A stretch of DNA of 53,406 bases from Bacteroidaceae bacterium. Lineage in GTDB: Bacteria; Bacteroidota; Bacteroidia; Bacteroidales; Bacteroidaceae. Of this stretch, positions 44,691-52,828 are shown in pieces (the stretch's first letter is position 1; every line of letters starts with the position of its first letter). The notes under the pieces are model-generated. The model was not told where the DNA came from, ran no database searches, and was given only the letters and a program-made list of their open reading frames with translations. The stretch covers positions 1 through 53,406 of the forward strand of contig JAEDMP010000006.1 of the NCBI GenBank assembly GCA_016302965.1, read 5' to 3'. The position numbers were made by a program, and so were the translations under genes.

Positions 44691-45521
44691 CTACAGCTTT
44701 TCTACCGGTACCTGGATGATGGAAAGCCATTGTTCGGGGTCTTCCTGGTTCCAGATGCCATCGACATAGCAACAGCGCGGTTTGCCTGTTATCTTGTAGC
44801 CCTGCTGGTCGATGTATTGGAAGAGTTGGGTGTACGACTCATAGAAGCGGTCGTAGGGACCGTAATGTTTCATACAGACAGCCATGGGCACCGCCTCCAG
44901 TTTCTTGAACTGGATGACGGGCGAATCGGTGCCCATCTCCTCCACCTGCTCGCAGTATTCGATGTCGATGTCGACAGGCGAATACTCCTGGTTGTGTTCG
45001 ATGGTGAAGCAGTAGCCAGGAGGCGGGCACTTGCATCCCAAGCGTTGCATCTCCGGGCCAATCTTGTTACAACACATCTCGCCGATGGCCTCATAGTTGG
45101 GAATCACTTCCCGATGGCTTGCCACGATGATTTCGGGCAATGACTGAATTGAAAATGTTTCCATTGTCGTGATTTCTTTGATGGAGTTTCTCCAGTTGAG
45201 CAGTTGGGTGCGGCGCTCCAAGAGCGTGCGCAGTTGTTGCTCCGTGTCCCTGATCTTGGCGTTCAGCTGGCGGATGCGGGGCCGATGCGGGTTATCGGCA
45301 TACAGGTCGGCTATCTCGTCGAGCGAGAACCCGAGTCGTTGCAGGGCACGGATGCTGTTCAACTTCTGCATCTGGTCTACGGCATAGTAGCGGTAACCGG
45401 TCCACGGGTCCACCTCGTCAGGCAGCAGCAGTCCTTTCTGCTCATAGTGCCGCAGGGTCTTCACCGTCACCTGCATCAGTTGTGAGAACTCTCCGATTTT
45501 TAATTGGTTCTTTTTACTCAT
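44691..45521 (-). CDS. MerR-family regulator with GyrI-like effector domain
   Basis: A 276-residue transcription factor. The N-terminal winged helix-turn-helix (LKIGEFSQLMQVTVKTLRHYEQKGLL, then DPWTGYRYYAVDQMQKL) is typical of MerR. A dimerisation coiled coil follows (RIRQLNAKIRDTEQQLRTLLERR). From about residue 118 a GyrI-like/AraC-effector domain (SLPEIIVASHREVIPNYEAIG, VPMAVCMKHYGPYDRFYESYTQL) should bind a small hydrophobic or drug-like ligand. This is the BmrR-like layout. The nearby exporter could be a target, but the convergent orientation gives no direct support. Confidence 0.9.
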   Translation of the reverse strand: MSKKNQLKIGEFSQLMQVTVKTLRHYEQKGLLLPDEVDPWTGYRYYAVDQMQKLNSIRALQRLGFSLDEIADLYADNPHRPRIRQLNAKIRDTEQQLRTLLERRTQLLNWRNSIKEITTMETFSIQSLPEIIVASHREVIPNYEAIGEMCCNKIGPEMQRLGCKCPPPGYCFTIEHNQEYSPVDIDIEYCEQVEEMGTDSPVIQFKKLEAVPMAVCMKHYGPYDRFYESYTQLFQYIDQQGYKITGKPRCCYVDGIWNQEDPEQWLSIIQVPVEKL

Positions 45522-45548
45522 AATCGCGATTGTTTTGCTAAGCGATTG

Positions 45549-45556
45549 CAAAGTTA
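45549..45556 (-). promoter_or_regulatory. -7 element of the MerR-type gene
   Basis: The minus strand reads TAACTTTG (then C), an exact TAnnTTTG match, 28 bases before the start codon. A TTG lies 22 bases further upstream. MerR regulators often act on their own promoters, but no clear dyad operator was seen. Confidence 0.6.
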
Positions 45557-45631
45557 ATACCTGCCCTTAGGGACGAGTCAAGAACCAAGCCATGGTTTAA
45601 CATTTCTTTAACAGTATCTGCAACAAGCAAA

Positions 45632-46606
45632 CTACATGGTAGCGGTGAGGAAAGTGGCCTGGCCGAAGATATAGAGCACATTCTCGCAGGCGGGTACGAG
45701 CAGGGTCTCTCCCTGACGCACCTTCACGCCATTGATATTGGCTTCACCCCAGAGGCAAACCACCACCACAAACGAGTCGACATGGTAGTCAATCTGTGCC
45801 GCCACCTGCACCACCACCCTATTCACATTGAAGTAGGGACAATTGATGAGTTTCGAGGTGGGCTGGGTGCTGTCATAACTCGTGCGGTATTCGGGCCACA
45901 CCTGATAGTCGATGGCCTCCTTGGCCTCCTGGATATGGAGCTCGCGGGGATTGCCGTGCTGGTCTTTACGTCCGAAATCGTACACACGATACGTAATGTC
46001 AGAGGTCTGCTGGATTTCGGCCAGGAAGTTGCCGGCACCGATGGCATGCAATCGTCCCGCAGGCAGGAAATAGAGGTCGCCCTGATGGGCCTCATGGGTG
46101 GCTATCACATCCTGCATGGGCGAATGGCCATTGACAGGTTCTGCCGTGGCCAGCTGCTCATAGTCATCGGGGGTGATGCTCTTGCTTAGTCCGGCATAAA
46201 TCTTCGCACCTACATCGCTCTTGATGATATACCACATCTCCGTCTTACCGGGACAACCATGACGCTCTTGGGCCAGCTTGTCATCGGGATGCACCTGTAC
46301 GGAGAGGTCCTGACGGGAGTCGATGAACTTGATGAGCAGTGGGAATTTGTTACCAAACTTCTTGTAGACCTTCTCTCCGATGAGTTTACCCTTGTATTTA
46401 TCGATGAGTTGCACCAGGTTCAGTCCCACATCGACATCGTCAATCAGGCCGCGCTCCACAGCCACACTCTCATGGCCGGGCACGCCACTGATTTCCCACG
46501 ACTCGCCGATATTGGGCTGGGCCGTATAAATACCTTTGAAGGGGGCTATCTGATAGCCTCCCCAGATGGTTGTCTTCAGATAAGGTTCAAACTTATAAGG
46601 TTTCAT
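45632..46606 (-). CDS. manA: Mannose-6-phosphate isomerase, type I
   Basis: Zinc enzyme that interconverts fructose-6-phosphate and mannose-6-phosphate, feeding mannose use and GDP-sugar synthesis for glycans. The 324-residue protein is the short class I form. It has TIWGGYQIAPFKG at the N-terminus and the metal-site motifs SVQVHPDDKLA and GKTEMWYII (cupin zinc ligands). The stretch YFLPAGRLHAIGAGNFLAEIQQTSDITYRVYDFGR is highly typical. It appears to be a single-gene unit with its own promoter. Confidence 0.95.
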   Translation of the reverse strand: MKPYKFEPYLKTTIWGGYQIAPFKGIYTAQPNIGESWEISGVPGHESVAVERGLIDDVDVGLNLVQLIDKYKGKLIGEKVYKKFGNKFPLLIKFIDSRQDLSVQVHPDDKLAQERHGCPGKTEMWYIIKSDVGAKIYAGLSKSITPDDYEQLATAEPVNGHSPMQDVIATHEAHQGDLYFLPAGRLHAIGAGNFLAEIQQTSDITYRVYDFGRKDQHGNPRELHIQEAKEAIDYQVWPEYRTSYDSTQPTSKLINCPYFNVNRVVVQVAAQIDYHVDSFVVVVCLWGEANINGVKVRQGETLLVPACENVLYIFGQATFLTATM

Positions 46607-46655
46607 CTTGATTGTATTTTTGTCTTTATGAATGTTGAATGATCAGTTAGCGCTG

Positions 46656-46663
46656 CAAAGGTA
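46656..46663 (-). promoter_or_regulatory. -7 element of manA
   Basis: The minus strand reads TACCTTTG (then C), matching TAnnTTTG, about 50 bases before the manA start. Confidence 0.6.
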
Positions 46664-47006
46664 CAAAAAGATGCGCAATCAAGCCTTCTCTTTTCTTGTC
46701 CAATTCTTTGCAGAATCCGAAAATATCCTCCCTTCTCTTCCATATATGATTCTATGTACTCTTTTATATACGTATCAAGCGGTGACCATACCTACTGTCT
46801 CAGTGCAGAATACCGGCTACATCAGTACGACAATCCGTCAGCAAAGGTTAAAGAAATTATACTTTGCCGACAAGATGACACGCCCGGGGCGGATGGTATG
46901 CTGATTGCATCATCTTACGTGAAAGCCGAAAGCCGAAAGGAGCTTACAAGCCACTGAGGGCCAAAGGCTAAGACAATAAACATCATCAACAGCAAAACAT
47001 TTAAAA

Positions 47007-47014
47007 TAGGAGGT
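47007..47014 (+). promoter_or_regulatory. Full Shine-Dalgarno site of hsp20
   Basis: TAGGAGGT ends 4 bases before the ATG at 47019. Almost no other start in this window has such a complete anti-16S match, so hsp20 is probably translated at high rate. Confidence 0.85.
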
Positions 47015-47018
47015 TATT

Positions 47019-47447
47019 ATGTTACCAGTAATGAATTCAAACAGTTGGTTTCCTACCGTGTTCGATGACTTTTTCAACAGTGATTGGATGCCAAAGATGA
47101 AGGCTACAGCACCTGCCGTCAATGTCAAGGAAGACGCCAGTGCCTACACCATGGAGTTGGCTGTTCCTGGCATCAAGAAGGAGTTCTGCAGGGTGAACAT
47201 CAATGCCGACGGCAATCTCGACATTGCCATCGAAAACAAGTTGGAGCACAAGGAGGAGAACAAGAAGGAGCACTTCCTGCGCCGCGAGTTCAGCTATTCC
47301 AACTATCAGCAGACCTACGTGCTGCCCGACGACATCGTCAAAGACAACATCTCGGCCAAGGTGGACAACGGCGTGCTGACCATCACCATGCCTAAGGTCA
47401 CCCAAGAAGAAGTGAAGAAGATTCAGCGACAGATAGATATTGCCTAA
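47019..47447 (+). CDS. Small heat-shock protein, Hsp20/alpha-crystallin family
   Basis: ATP-independent chaperone of 142 residues that holds unfolding proteins. The N-terminus has WFPTVFDDFFNSDWM, the alpha-crystallin domain spans about 33-135 (YTMELAVPGIKKEFCRVNINADGNLDIAIEN, REFSYSNYQQTYVLP), and VDNGVLTITMPK carries the beta9 motif. The C-terminal tail lacks an obvious IxI motif. A single-gene unit with a strong ribosome site and its own terminator fits a stress-induced burst of expression. Confidence 0.95.
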   Translation: MLPVMNSNSWFPTVFDDFFNSDWMPKMKATAPAVNVKEDASAYTMELAVPGIKKEFCRVNINADGNLDIAIENKLEHKEENKKEHFLRREFSYSNYQQTYVLPDDIVKDNISAKVDNGVLTITMPKVTQEEVKKIQRQIDIA

Positions 47448-47510
47448 TATCGTGTTAACGCATGTCATGTTCTTTTCTACATGACCATACCTTGGTTACT
47501 GAATCGATGG

Positions 47511-47544
47511 GGGTGAGCACCTGCAAGGGGTGCTCACCCTTTTT
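47511..47544 (+). terminator. Intrinsic terminator of hsp20
   Basis: An 11-bp GC-rich stem (47511-47521 with 47529-47539), 7-base loop and TTTTT. A smaller hairpin (GTCATGT/ACATGAC, within 47463-47484) lies between it and the stop codon. Confidence 0.92.
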
Positions 47545-47605
47545 GTTTGATGTTAAATTATCGCATATTTTGTACGCTTTCTGAGGGAATATCTGTCATT
47601 ATTCG

Positions 47606-47614
47606 TATCTTTGC
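47606..47614 (+). promoter_or_regulatory. -7 element of the GT2 gene
   Basis: TATCTTTGC matches TAnnTTTG and precedes the start at 47649 by 34 bases. It excludes longer in-frame starts upstream, which would lie before the transcription start. Confidence 0.65.
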
Positions 47615-47648
47615 ATGCGTTATTGGTTTCATCAACAAAAAATGGACT

Positions 47649-48653
47649 ATGAATCTTCCCTCATCGGCATTCTCCAACGATAGACGCAACGACATGATAG
47701 CTCCTCTCGTGAGTTTCATCATTCCCTATCACAATGAGCCAGCAGACATGCTGCGGGCCTCTATCAGCAGCATCACCTGTCTGTCGCTCTCAAGGGATGA
47801 GAGAGAGATTATTGTCATTGACGATGGTTCCGACCAGAGCCCCATCCCGGAACTACAGGAGGTCAAGGATGAAATCATCTATGTCAGACAGGAAAACGCA
47901 GGACTCAGCGCTGCCCGCAACCACGGACTGGAGCTGGCCCATGGACAATATATCCAGTTTGTCGATGCCGACGACTACCTCATTCCGCACGCCTACAACC
48001 ATTGTCTCGACATCGTCAGACGCAACCAGCCCGAAATCGTGCAATTTGAATTCACCCGAACGGCATCGCAGAAATCAAACTATCAGACGGATGCCATCAC
48101 CGATGGTGCCAGCTATCTGAGCGGCCATAATCTGAAAGCGAGCGCATGGAGTTACCTGTTCATGCGGTGTCTGCTTGGCGACCTGAGATTCATCCCGAAT
48201 ATGCTGCACGAGGACGAGGCCTTCACCCCCGTTCTCTTCCTCAAGGCCAAGAGGTTTTGCCACACCCATGCCCAGGCTTATTATTACAGGAGCCATGGAG
48301 GCCGCATCACCACCAAACGGACCCCAAGACATCTCATCAAAAGGATGAATGATGTGGAGCGTATCATCATAGGACTCAACCAGCAATCGGCCTCGATGCC
48401 AAGCGCTCAGGCGGCAGCCCTGCAACGGAGGGTGGCACAGCTCACCATGGGTTATCTCTATGAGGTGATGGTCTCCACACGGTCAGTAAGCCAACTGGAG
48501 CATCGTGTGGCACGACTGAAGAAACTCGGGCTCTTTCCCCTACCCAACCAGCATTACACCTGGAAATACAGTTGGTTCAGACGCATCTCCTGCAGCCGGA
48601 TGGGCAGGAGCCTACTCGTGAAATCGGCTGCCATACTGAGGAGACTGGCATAA
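47649..48653 (+). CDS. Family 2 glycosyltransferase
   Basis: A 334-residue GT-A enzyme that should add a sugar to a surface polysaccharide or lipid carrier. APLVSFIIPYHNEPADMLRASI begins the nucleotide-binding fold. EIIVIDDGSDQSPIPEL and AGLSAARNHGLELAHGQYIQFVDADDYL contain the two acidic motifs, with DADD as the metal-binding DxD. HEDEAFTPVLFLKAKRF near the middle is the catalytic ED region. The start may instead be 47694, which begins right at the fold; 47649 is the first ATG after the promoter. It stands alone. Confidence 0.88.
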   Translation: MNLPSSAFSNDRRNDMIAPLVSFIIPYHNEPADMLRASISSITCLSLSRDEREIIVIDDGSDQSPIPELQEVKDEIIYVRQENAGLSAARNHGLELAHGQYIQFVDADDYLIPHAYNHCLDIVRRNQPEIVQFEFTRTASQKSNYQTDAITDGASYLSGHNLKASAWSYLFMRCLLGDLRFIPNMLHEDEAFTPVLFLKAKRFCHTHAQAYYYRSHGGRITTKRTPRHLIKRMNDVERIIIGLNQQSASMPSAQAAALQRRVAQLTMGYLYEVMVSTRSVSQLEHRVARLKKLGLFPLPNQHYTWKYSWFRRISCSRMGRSLLVKSAAILRRLA

Positions 48654-48811
48654 GATGCTTTCTTCTCACTTGAAGGCCCTCCATGGAGTGTCTGTCAATA
48701 TGTCTGCACGCCTCCAGTAGAATGCAAGTTTCAAAAAGAATGGATTTCGGTACGACAAATTGGACACCCTAATAAAATAACGTGAATGGTGGGTTGCAAT
48801 CATCAACAGCG

Positions 48812-48921
48812 CAACTGGATGCTCATAGTGCGCCAGTTGGCGCACTCCAGTTTTCCAGTTGGCGTACTGCAGTGCGCCAGTGGGCGTACCGTAAAAACGC
48901 AGTTGGACGATTATTTACACA
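48812..48921. repeat. Five-unit degenerate 22-nt array
   Basis: Units of exactly 22 nt begin at 48812, 48834, 48856, 48878 and 48900, four with CAGTTGG or CAGTGGG and the first with CAACTGG. The internal units share GGCGYACY. A perfect 8-bp palindrome with a 4-base loop (48827-48846) spans the first junction, and near-copies recur one and two units on. It shares the CAGTT anchor and small-dyad style with the 24-nt array at 20651-20794 but not its length or core. Confidence 0.8.
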
Positions 48922-49053
48922 CTTCTATATAACATGTATCTGTTATTTCTCGTTTTGCTCAGGGAAAGGGCCCTGTGGTGAACTGAATAGTTACGTCTGT
49001 CAAAGAATCTCTTAAAAAGAATTAATTGTAAGGGATGAATGATAGGGTAACCG

Positions 49054-49084
49054 TTGATATGTTTGAAGAAAAATGTAACTTTGC
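49054..49084 (+). promoter_or_regulatory. Promoter of the AAA/PD-(D/E)XK gene at 49121
   Basis: TTG at 49054-49056 and TAACTTTGC at 49076-49084 with a 19-base spacer match the Bacteroidetes consensus. The ATG is about 30 bases past the likely start of transcription. Confidence 0.7.
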
Positions 49085-49120
49085 CGCTGAATAGCATCTT
49101 AAACCCATTTTGCCGAGAGT

Positions 49121-50734
49121 ATGAGCAGATTCAGATACCCCGTAGATACAGACCAGTTCGTTTTGATTCGCGAAAAAGGCTTGGTGTATGTTGACAAGAC
49201 AGACTTGATGTTCGACCTTGTCAACAGATATAACTATGTGTTTCTCGCCCGTCCCCGCCGCTTCGGCAAGTCGTTGCTGTGCAACACCTTCAAGGCTTAT
49301 TTCCAGGGGAAGAAGGAACTCTTCGAGGGACTGAAGATCATGGACATGGAGAAGGAATGGAAGATCTATCCCGTGCTGCATTTCGATATGAGCGACCTGA
49401 AAAACTACAATATTCAGGAGGCAAAGTCAAACCTTGAAAGGCAGTTGCGCACATACGAGGAAATATACGGCAATGATCTCGAGTCAATAACTGTCGGTGC
49501 CCGCTTCTCTGACCTGATTCATAATGCCAACAAGAAGACAGGCGAAAAAGCAGTGGTCATTTTTGACGAGTACGATGCCCCACTCATGCGCCTGCTTTAT
49601 GACAAGGAACAACTCGAAGGCATGCGCACCTTTCTGCATGGGTTCTATCAAGTGGTCAAGCAAGAGGGCGCATACCTGAAGTTCGTCTTCATCACGGGTG
49701 TAACAAAGTTCTCCCAGATGAGCATCTTCTCCGAACTGAACAACCTGAAGCAGGTTTCCATGTTCGACGAGTATTCGGGGCTTTGTGGTATCACCCAAAA
49801 AGAACTCGACACTGTTCTCCGCCCGTGCGTAGAGGAATATGCCGAGGCTTTGGATATCACTTTGGAAAAGGCATACGCCGAACTGAAACGCAACTACGAT
49901 GGCTATCATTTCTCCGAGAAGAGCCAGGACATTTATGCCCCATACAGCGTATTGAATGCGCTCAACGACAAATCCACAAGACATTATTGGTTTGAGTCGG
50001 GCACGATGACCTCACTCATAGAGCATCTGAAGCACTATCCTCTCAAGACCGCCTTGGAGTATGACGGTGTGGAAGTGGGGCTGAACGAGTTCAACATACC
50101 CTGTGAGGATGCGGAAACACCGATGCCCCTGCTTTATCAGAGCGGTTATCTGACGATAGACTCGTATGACCCACTGCTGAAGACATATACGCTCCACTTC
50201 CCCAACCTTGAGGTAAGGGAAGGGATGGTCAGCGGACTGATGCCATTGATCCTGAAACGAAGCACTGCCGATGGCAACAGTCTGGTCCGCAACATGGCGT
50301 CCTCCCTGTTCAAGGGCTATCTACCCGGGGCACTCTCCGCCCTCCGTTCATACATTACCAAGATTCCCTACGACATTATCACTAAACAGGAGTGGGACGA
50401 CAAGGACAGTCGCGAGTCGTTCTACAAGCTCTTGATGTACATGGCGTTCTCCATGCTCAACTCCATCGTAGATACGGAGGTGAAAAGTGTCCTCGGTCGT
50501 GCCGATGTAGTGGCAAAGACCAAGACCGACCTCTTCGTCCTCGAACTCAAAGTGGATGGTTCCGTAGATAACGCCTTGGCCCAAATAAACAGCAAGGGCT
50601 ATGCCATCCCATACGAGTCAGAGGGCAGGAAAGTCACCAAATGCGGTGTCAACATCTCCTCCAAGGCCCGCAACATCGTACATTGGCGAGTAGTGGATGA
50701 GAACGATAATATCATTGACGAGCAGAAGTTTTGA
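49121..50734 (+). CDS. AAA-ATPase-like protein with C-terminal PD-(D/E)XK nuclease domain
   Basis: A 537-residue protein of the AAA-ATPase_like/PDDEXK_9 (DUF1703) group. The P-loop is LARPRRFGKSLL (Lys50, Ser51), where the first Gly of Walker A is Ala. Walker B is VVIFDEYDAPL (Asp149, Glu150). The nuclease-like part has GRADVV (Asp462), LELK (Glu475, Lys477) and Gln488, the ordered D-ExK-Q pattern. These proteins are expanded in gut anaerobes and their job is unknown; DNA processing or defence is a guess. It converges on a second member of the same group with 72 bases between the stops. Confidence 0.88.
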   Translation: MSRFRYPVDTDQFVLIREKGLVYVDKTDLMFDLVNRYNYVFLARPRRFGKSLLCNTFKAYFQGKKELFEGLKIMDMEKEWKIYPVLHFDMSDLKNYNIQEAKSNLERQLRTYEEIYGNDLESITVGARFSDLIHNANKKTGEKAVVIFDEYDAPLMRLLYDKEQLEGMRTFLHGFYQVVKQEGAYLKFVFITGVTKFSQMSIFSELNNLKQVSMFDEYSGLCGITQKELDTVLRPCVEEYAEALDITLEKAYAELKRNYDGYHFSEKSQDIYAPYSVLNALNDKSTRHYWFESGTMTSLIEHLKHYPLKTALEYDGVEVGLNEFNIPCEDAETPMPLLYQSGYLTIDSYDPLLKTYTLHFPNLEVREGMVSGLMPLILKRSTADGNSLVRNMASSLFKGYLPGALSALRSYITKIPYDIITKQEWDDKDSRESFYKLLMYMAFSMLNSIVDTEVKSVLGRADVVAKTKTDLFVLELKVDGSVDNALAQINSKGYAIPYESEGRKVTKCGVNISSKARNIVHWRVVDENDNIIDEQKF

Positions 50735-50806
50735 CATCCATGAACAGGCCAACCTGTTTCATCGATGAGACTTAACCGTTCAAATAAATATCTGTATTCC
50801 GTATAC

Positions 50807-52537
50807 TTATTCGCTATCCACCTGGTCGAGCCTCAACAGGTCATAACCCTTGATTTGGGCAATAATAAGATGGAGTTCCGTGCCTTGCGTCATCTGACGC
50901 ACAACCTTGCCCTTGGCATAGCCGCGGATTTGTTCCTCTGCCTCGTTCCACTGCTTCTCTGCCTCGGCATCGGTGGCGGTCATCGGCAGGTATTTCAGTT
51001 CGATGATGTAGGAGTGGCGGATGTCGGGATAACGAGAGAGGTCGGGCATGAGGAAGAAGTCGCAATAGCCGTGGTTCAGTTCCACTTCGGGACAGGTGAG
51101 ATAGTAAGGGTTGAGCGTCAGCAGGGCATTCATGAAGCCCTGGAGATTACGTTCGCCCTCGATGAGGCTGCGCACGGAGGTGGTGTCGTGGTATTGGCGG
51201 CAGATGCACTCCATCATCTCGCGCCAGTGGCCACGATAGGCTGCAAAGCGGAAACCATCCTCCAGGTCATCCACTCTGAGTGGTTGAATCTTGTTGTATT
51301 CCACAAGCAGGTAGTTGAAATACTGCTCACGGACATTATTATTGGGTATACCCAGGATGGGGAGACCTTCCTCAATACCCTTGATGGTCACCATGCCATA
51401 ATAGAACAAGAGACTCTTGAACATGTTCGAGTCTGTCAGTTGATGAGCAGGGAACGAGCGCTTCACCCTGCCATAGGTAAACCCATTCTGCGCAATCTCC
51501 AGAAGCACGCCCTTGCGGTCGCCTTCTATCTTGTCCAAACGCACCACGCGGTCGAGCTTGGCATAGTCGGTCTTGGCGTTCGGGTCGATCAGGTCGGAGG
51601 GTTCCTCGCCGTTCAAGAGGAAACTCTTCAGGTAGTAGAGCACCATGTCGGTATTGAACACATGATGGCCCTCCACGTTGGCGTATTCCGAGAAGCAGTA
51701 GCCGTCATACCAGGGGCGCATCGCCTTGAGGGTCTCGTCTTCGTCCAAGGAAAAAGCACCCGCCTCGTTGTAATAACGGATAATCTGACGTACCTCCTCG
51801 TCGCTGAAGCCGAGCATCTCGTTGAACTGCTTCTCCAAAGTAAGTGCCGTGGCGATGTTATATCCGCTGGTCACGTCATCCATGGTCACGGGGCTGACAC
51901 CCATCATCAGGATGCGGGTAAAGCTGCCCTTGAACTTCTTGAACAGGTCTCGATAGAAGCCTTCGGCATGGGTCATGGCATGATATACGGCCTCGCCGTG
52001 CTGGTTCAAGACGTTGTTGGTGAAATTGTCGTACTCGTCAATGATAAGATATGACTTTATGCCGTGTTCTGCAAAGGCCTCATGTACATAGTTCACCCTA
52101 TCGCTTGTCGATTTCAGGGCCTCAAATCTCCTAACGTAATCCTCCGGGTAGTATTTTGCATATTTGGCAACAAAGTTTGCATACTTCAAGTCGAGATAAC
52201 CATTGACATTCTCCTCAATCGTATCCTTATTGCCGCCTGGCTTCGAGAAGTCAAGCCTCAACACCTGATACTCGTTACGCTCGGCTGTGGGATGGCTGCC
52301 CACATACGTATCACCAAACAAGAGGTCAAAGTTATCCTTGGCCTCGATGTCATAATACGACTCCATCATCGACAGGAACATGCTCTTGCCGAAGCGGCGT
52401 GGACGTATGAGGAAAAGGAAGTTTCCTGCCCTCTCCATACGTTCGAGATACATGGTCTTATCAACCATATACTTACCCTCGCGCTTTACCTGCGCATAGT
52501 CCGATATGCCATACGGCAACAGTTTATATTTCTCCAT
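50807..52537 (-). CDS. AAA-ATPase-like protein with C-terminal PD-(D/E)XK nuclease domain (second copy, divergent)
   Basis: A 576-residue protein with the same architecture as its convergent neighbour. The P-loop is LIRPRRFGKSMF (Lys51, Ser52) and Walker B is YLIIDEYDNF (Asp167, Glu168). The nuclease-like domain has CDFFLMPDL (Asp493) and IIELKYL (Glu513, Lys515), followed by a Gln-rich helix EKQWNEAEEQIRGY. Outside these motifs the two proteins differ strongly, so they are an old pair or independent arrivals rather than a recent duplication. The N-terminus ISDYAQVKREGKYMVDKTMYLE is typical of this branch. Confidence 0.88.
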   Translation of the reverse strand: MEKYKLLPYGISDYAQVKREGKYMVDKTMYLERMERAGNFLFLIRPRRFGKSMFLSMMESYYDIEAKDNFDLLFGDTYVGSHPTAERNEYQVLRLDFSKPGGNKDTIEENVNGYLDLKYANFVAKYAKYYPEDYVRRFEALKSTSDRVNYVHEAFAEHGIKSYLIIDEYDNFTNNVLNQHGEAVYHAMTHAEGFYRDLFKKFKGSFTRILMMGVSPVTMDDVTSGYNIATALTLEKQFNEMLGFSDEEVRQIIRYYNEAGAFSLDEDETLKAMRPWYDGYCFSEYANVEGHHVFNTDMVLYYLKSFLLNGEEPSDLIDPNAKTDYAKLDRVVRLDKIEGDRKGVLLEIAQNGFTYGRVKRSFPAHQLTDSNMFKSLLFYYGMVTIKGIEEGLPILGIPNNNVREQYFNYLLVEYNKIQPLRVDDLEDGFRFAAYRGHWREMMECICRQYHDTTSVRSLIEGERNLQGFMNALLTLNPYYLTCPEVELNHGYCDFFLMPDLSRYPDIRHSYIIELKYLPMTATDAEAEKQWNEAEEQIRGYAKGKVVRQMTQGTELHLIIAQIKGYDLLRLDQVDSE

Positions 52538-52578
52538 GACGAACCTTCAGATTCAATGAACATCACACAATTGGTCTG

Positions 52579-52610
52579 CAAATATACACATTTGTTCCGT
52601 TATCACCAAA
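52579..52610 (-). promoter_or_regulatory. Promoter of the leftward AAA/PD-(D/E)XK gene
   Basis: The minus strand has TTTG (52610-52607), a 20-base spacer and TATATTTG (52586-52579), an exact match to both Bacteroidetes elements, about 42 bases before the start codon. Confidence 0.8.
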
Positions 52611-52814
52611 TGTTATCCTCATAATCTATGTTGCCAATGTTGCTTTTACAAACATAAAATCGGTTTTTTCATGGACGTCCACACCGTTCTTCCACCTATT
52701 TTGTCTTTTATAAAAAGATAAAATCACGAACAAAATACATCTGCCTCGCAAGACAAATCAAGCACGATTTAATATTATTAACATCTGCAGATACCTGATT
52801 TCAAATCTTTTTCG

Positions 52815-52823
52815 TATATTTGC
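52815..52823 (+). promoter_or_regulatory. -7 element ahead of the structured RNA candidate
   Basis: TATATTTGC matches TAnnTTTG. Transcription would begin near 52829, just before the first hairpin of the RNA candidate. No clear -33 element was seen. Confidence 0.6.
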
Positions 52824-52828
52824 CGCCG

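Larger units (their letters stand above)
46607..47018. other. Intergenic region between divergent manA and hsp20
   Basis: 412 bases. Apart from the manA promoter and the hsp20 ribosome site I see no gene; a 90-codon open frame at 46632-46904 has no start signal or recognisable composition. ATACTTTGCC near 46859-46868 is one base short of a good -7 spacing and could serve hsp20. No CIRCE-type inverted repeat was found. Confidence 0.5.
48654..49120. other. 467-base intergenic region holding a repeat array
   Basis: Between the GT2 gene and the AAA/PD-(D/E)XK gene. It contains the 22-nt array described separately and, near its right end, the promoter of the next gene. No credible coding frame was seen. 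Confidence 0.6.

Noticed and set aside
46632..46904. Possible 90-residue gene between manA and hsp20
   Set aside because: It begins inside the manA promoter, lacks a ribosome signal or recognisable domain, and its composition looks like random intergenic DNA.
48782..49015. Possible 77-residue gene over the 22-nt array
   Set aside because: The array unit is not a multiple of three, so no repeated peptide is formed, and no start signal is seen.
49121..52537. Restriction-modification or transposon module
   Set aside because: No methyltransferase, transposase, terminal repeats or target-site duplication is visible around the two AAA/PD-(D/E)XK genes.
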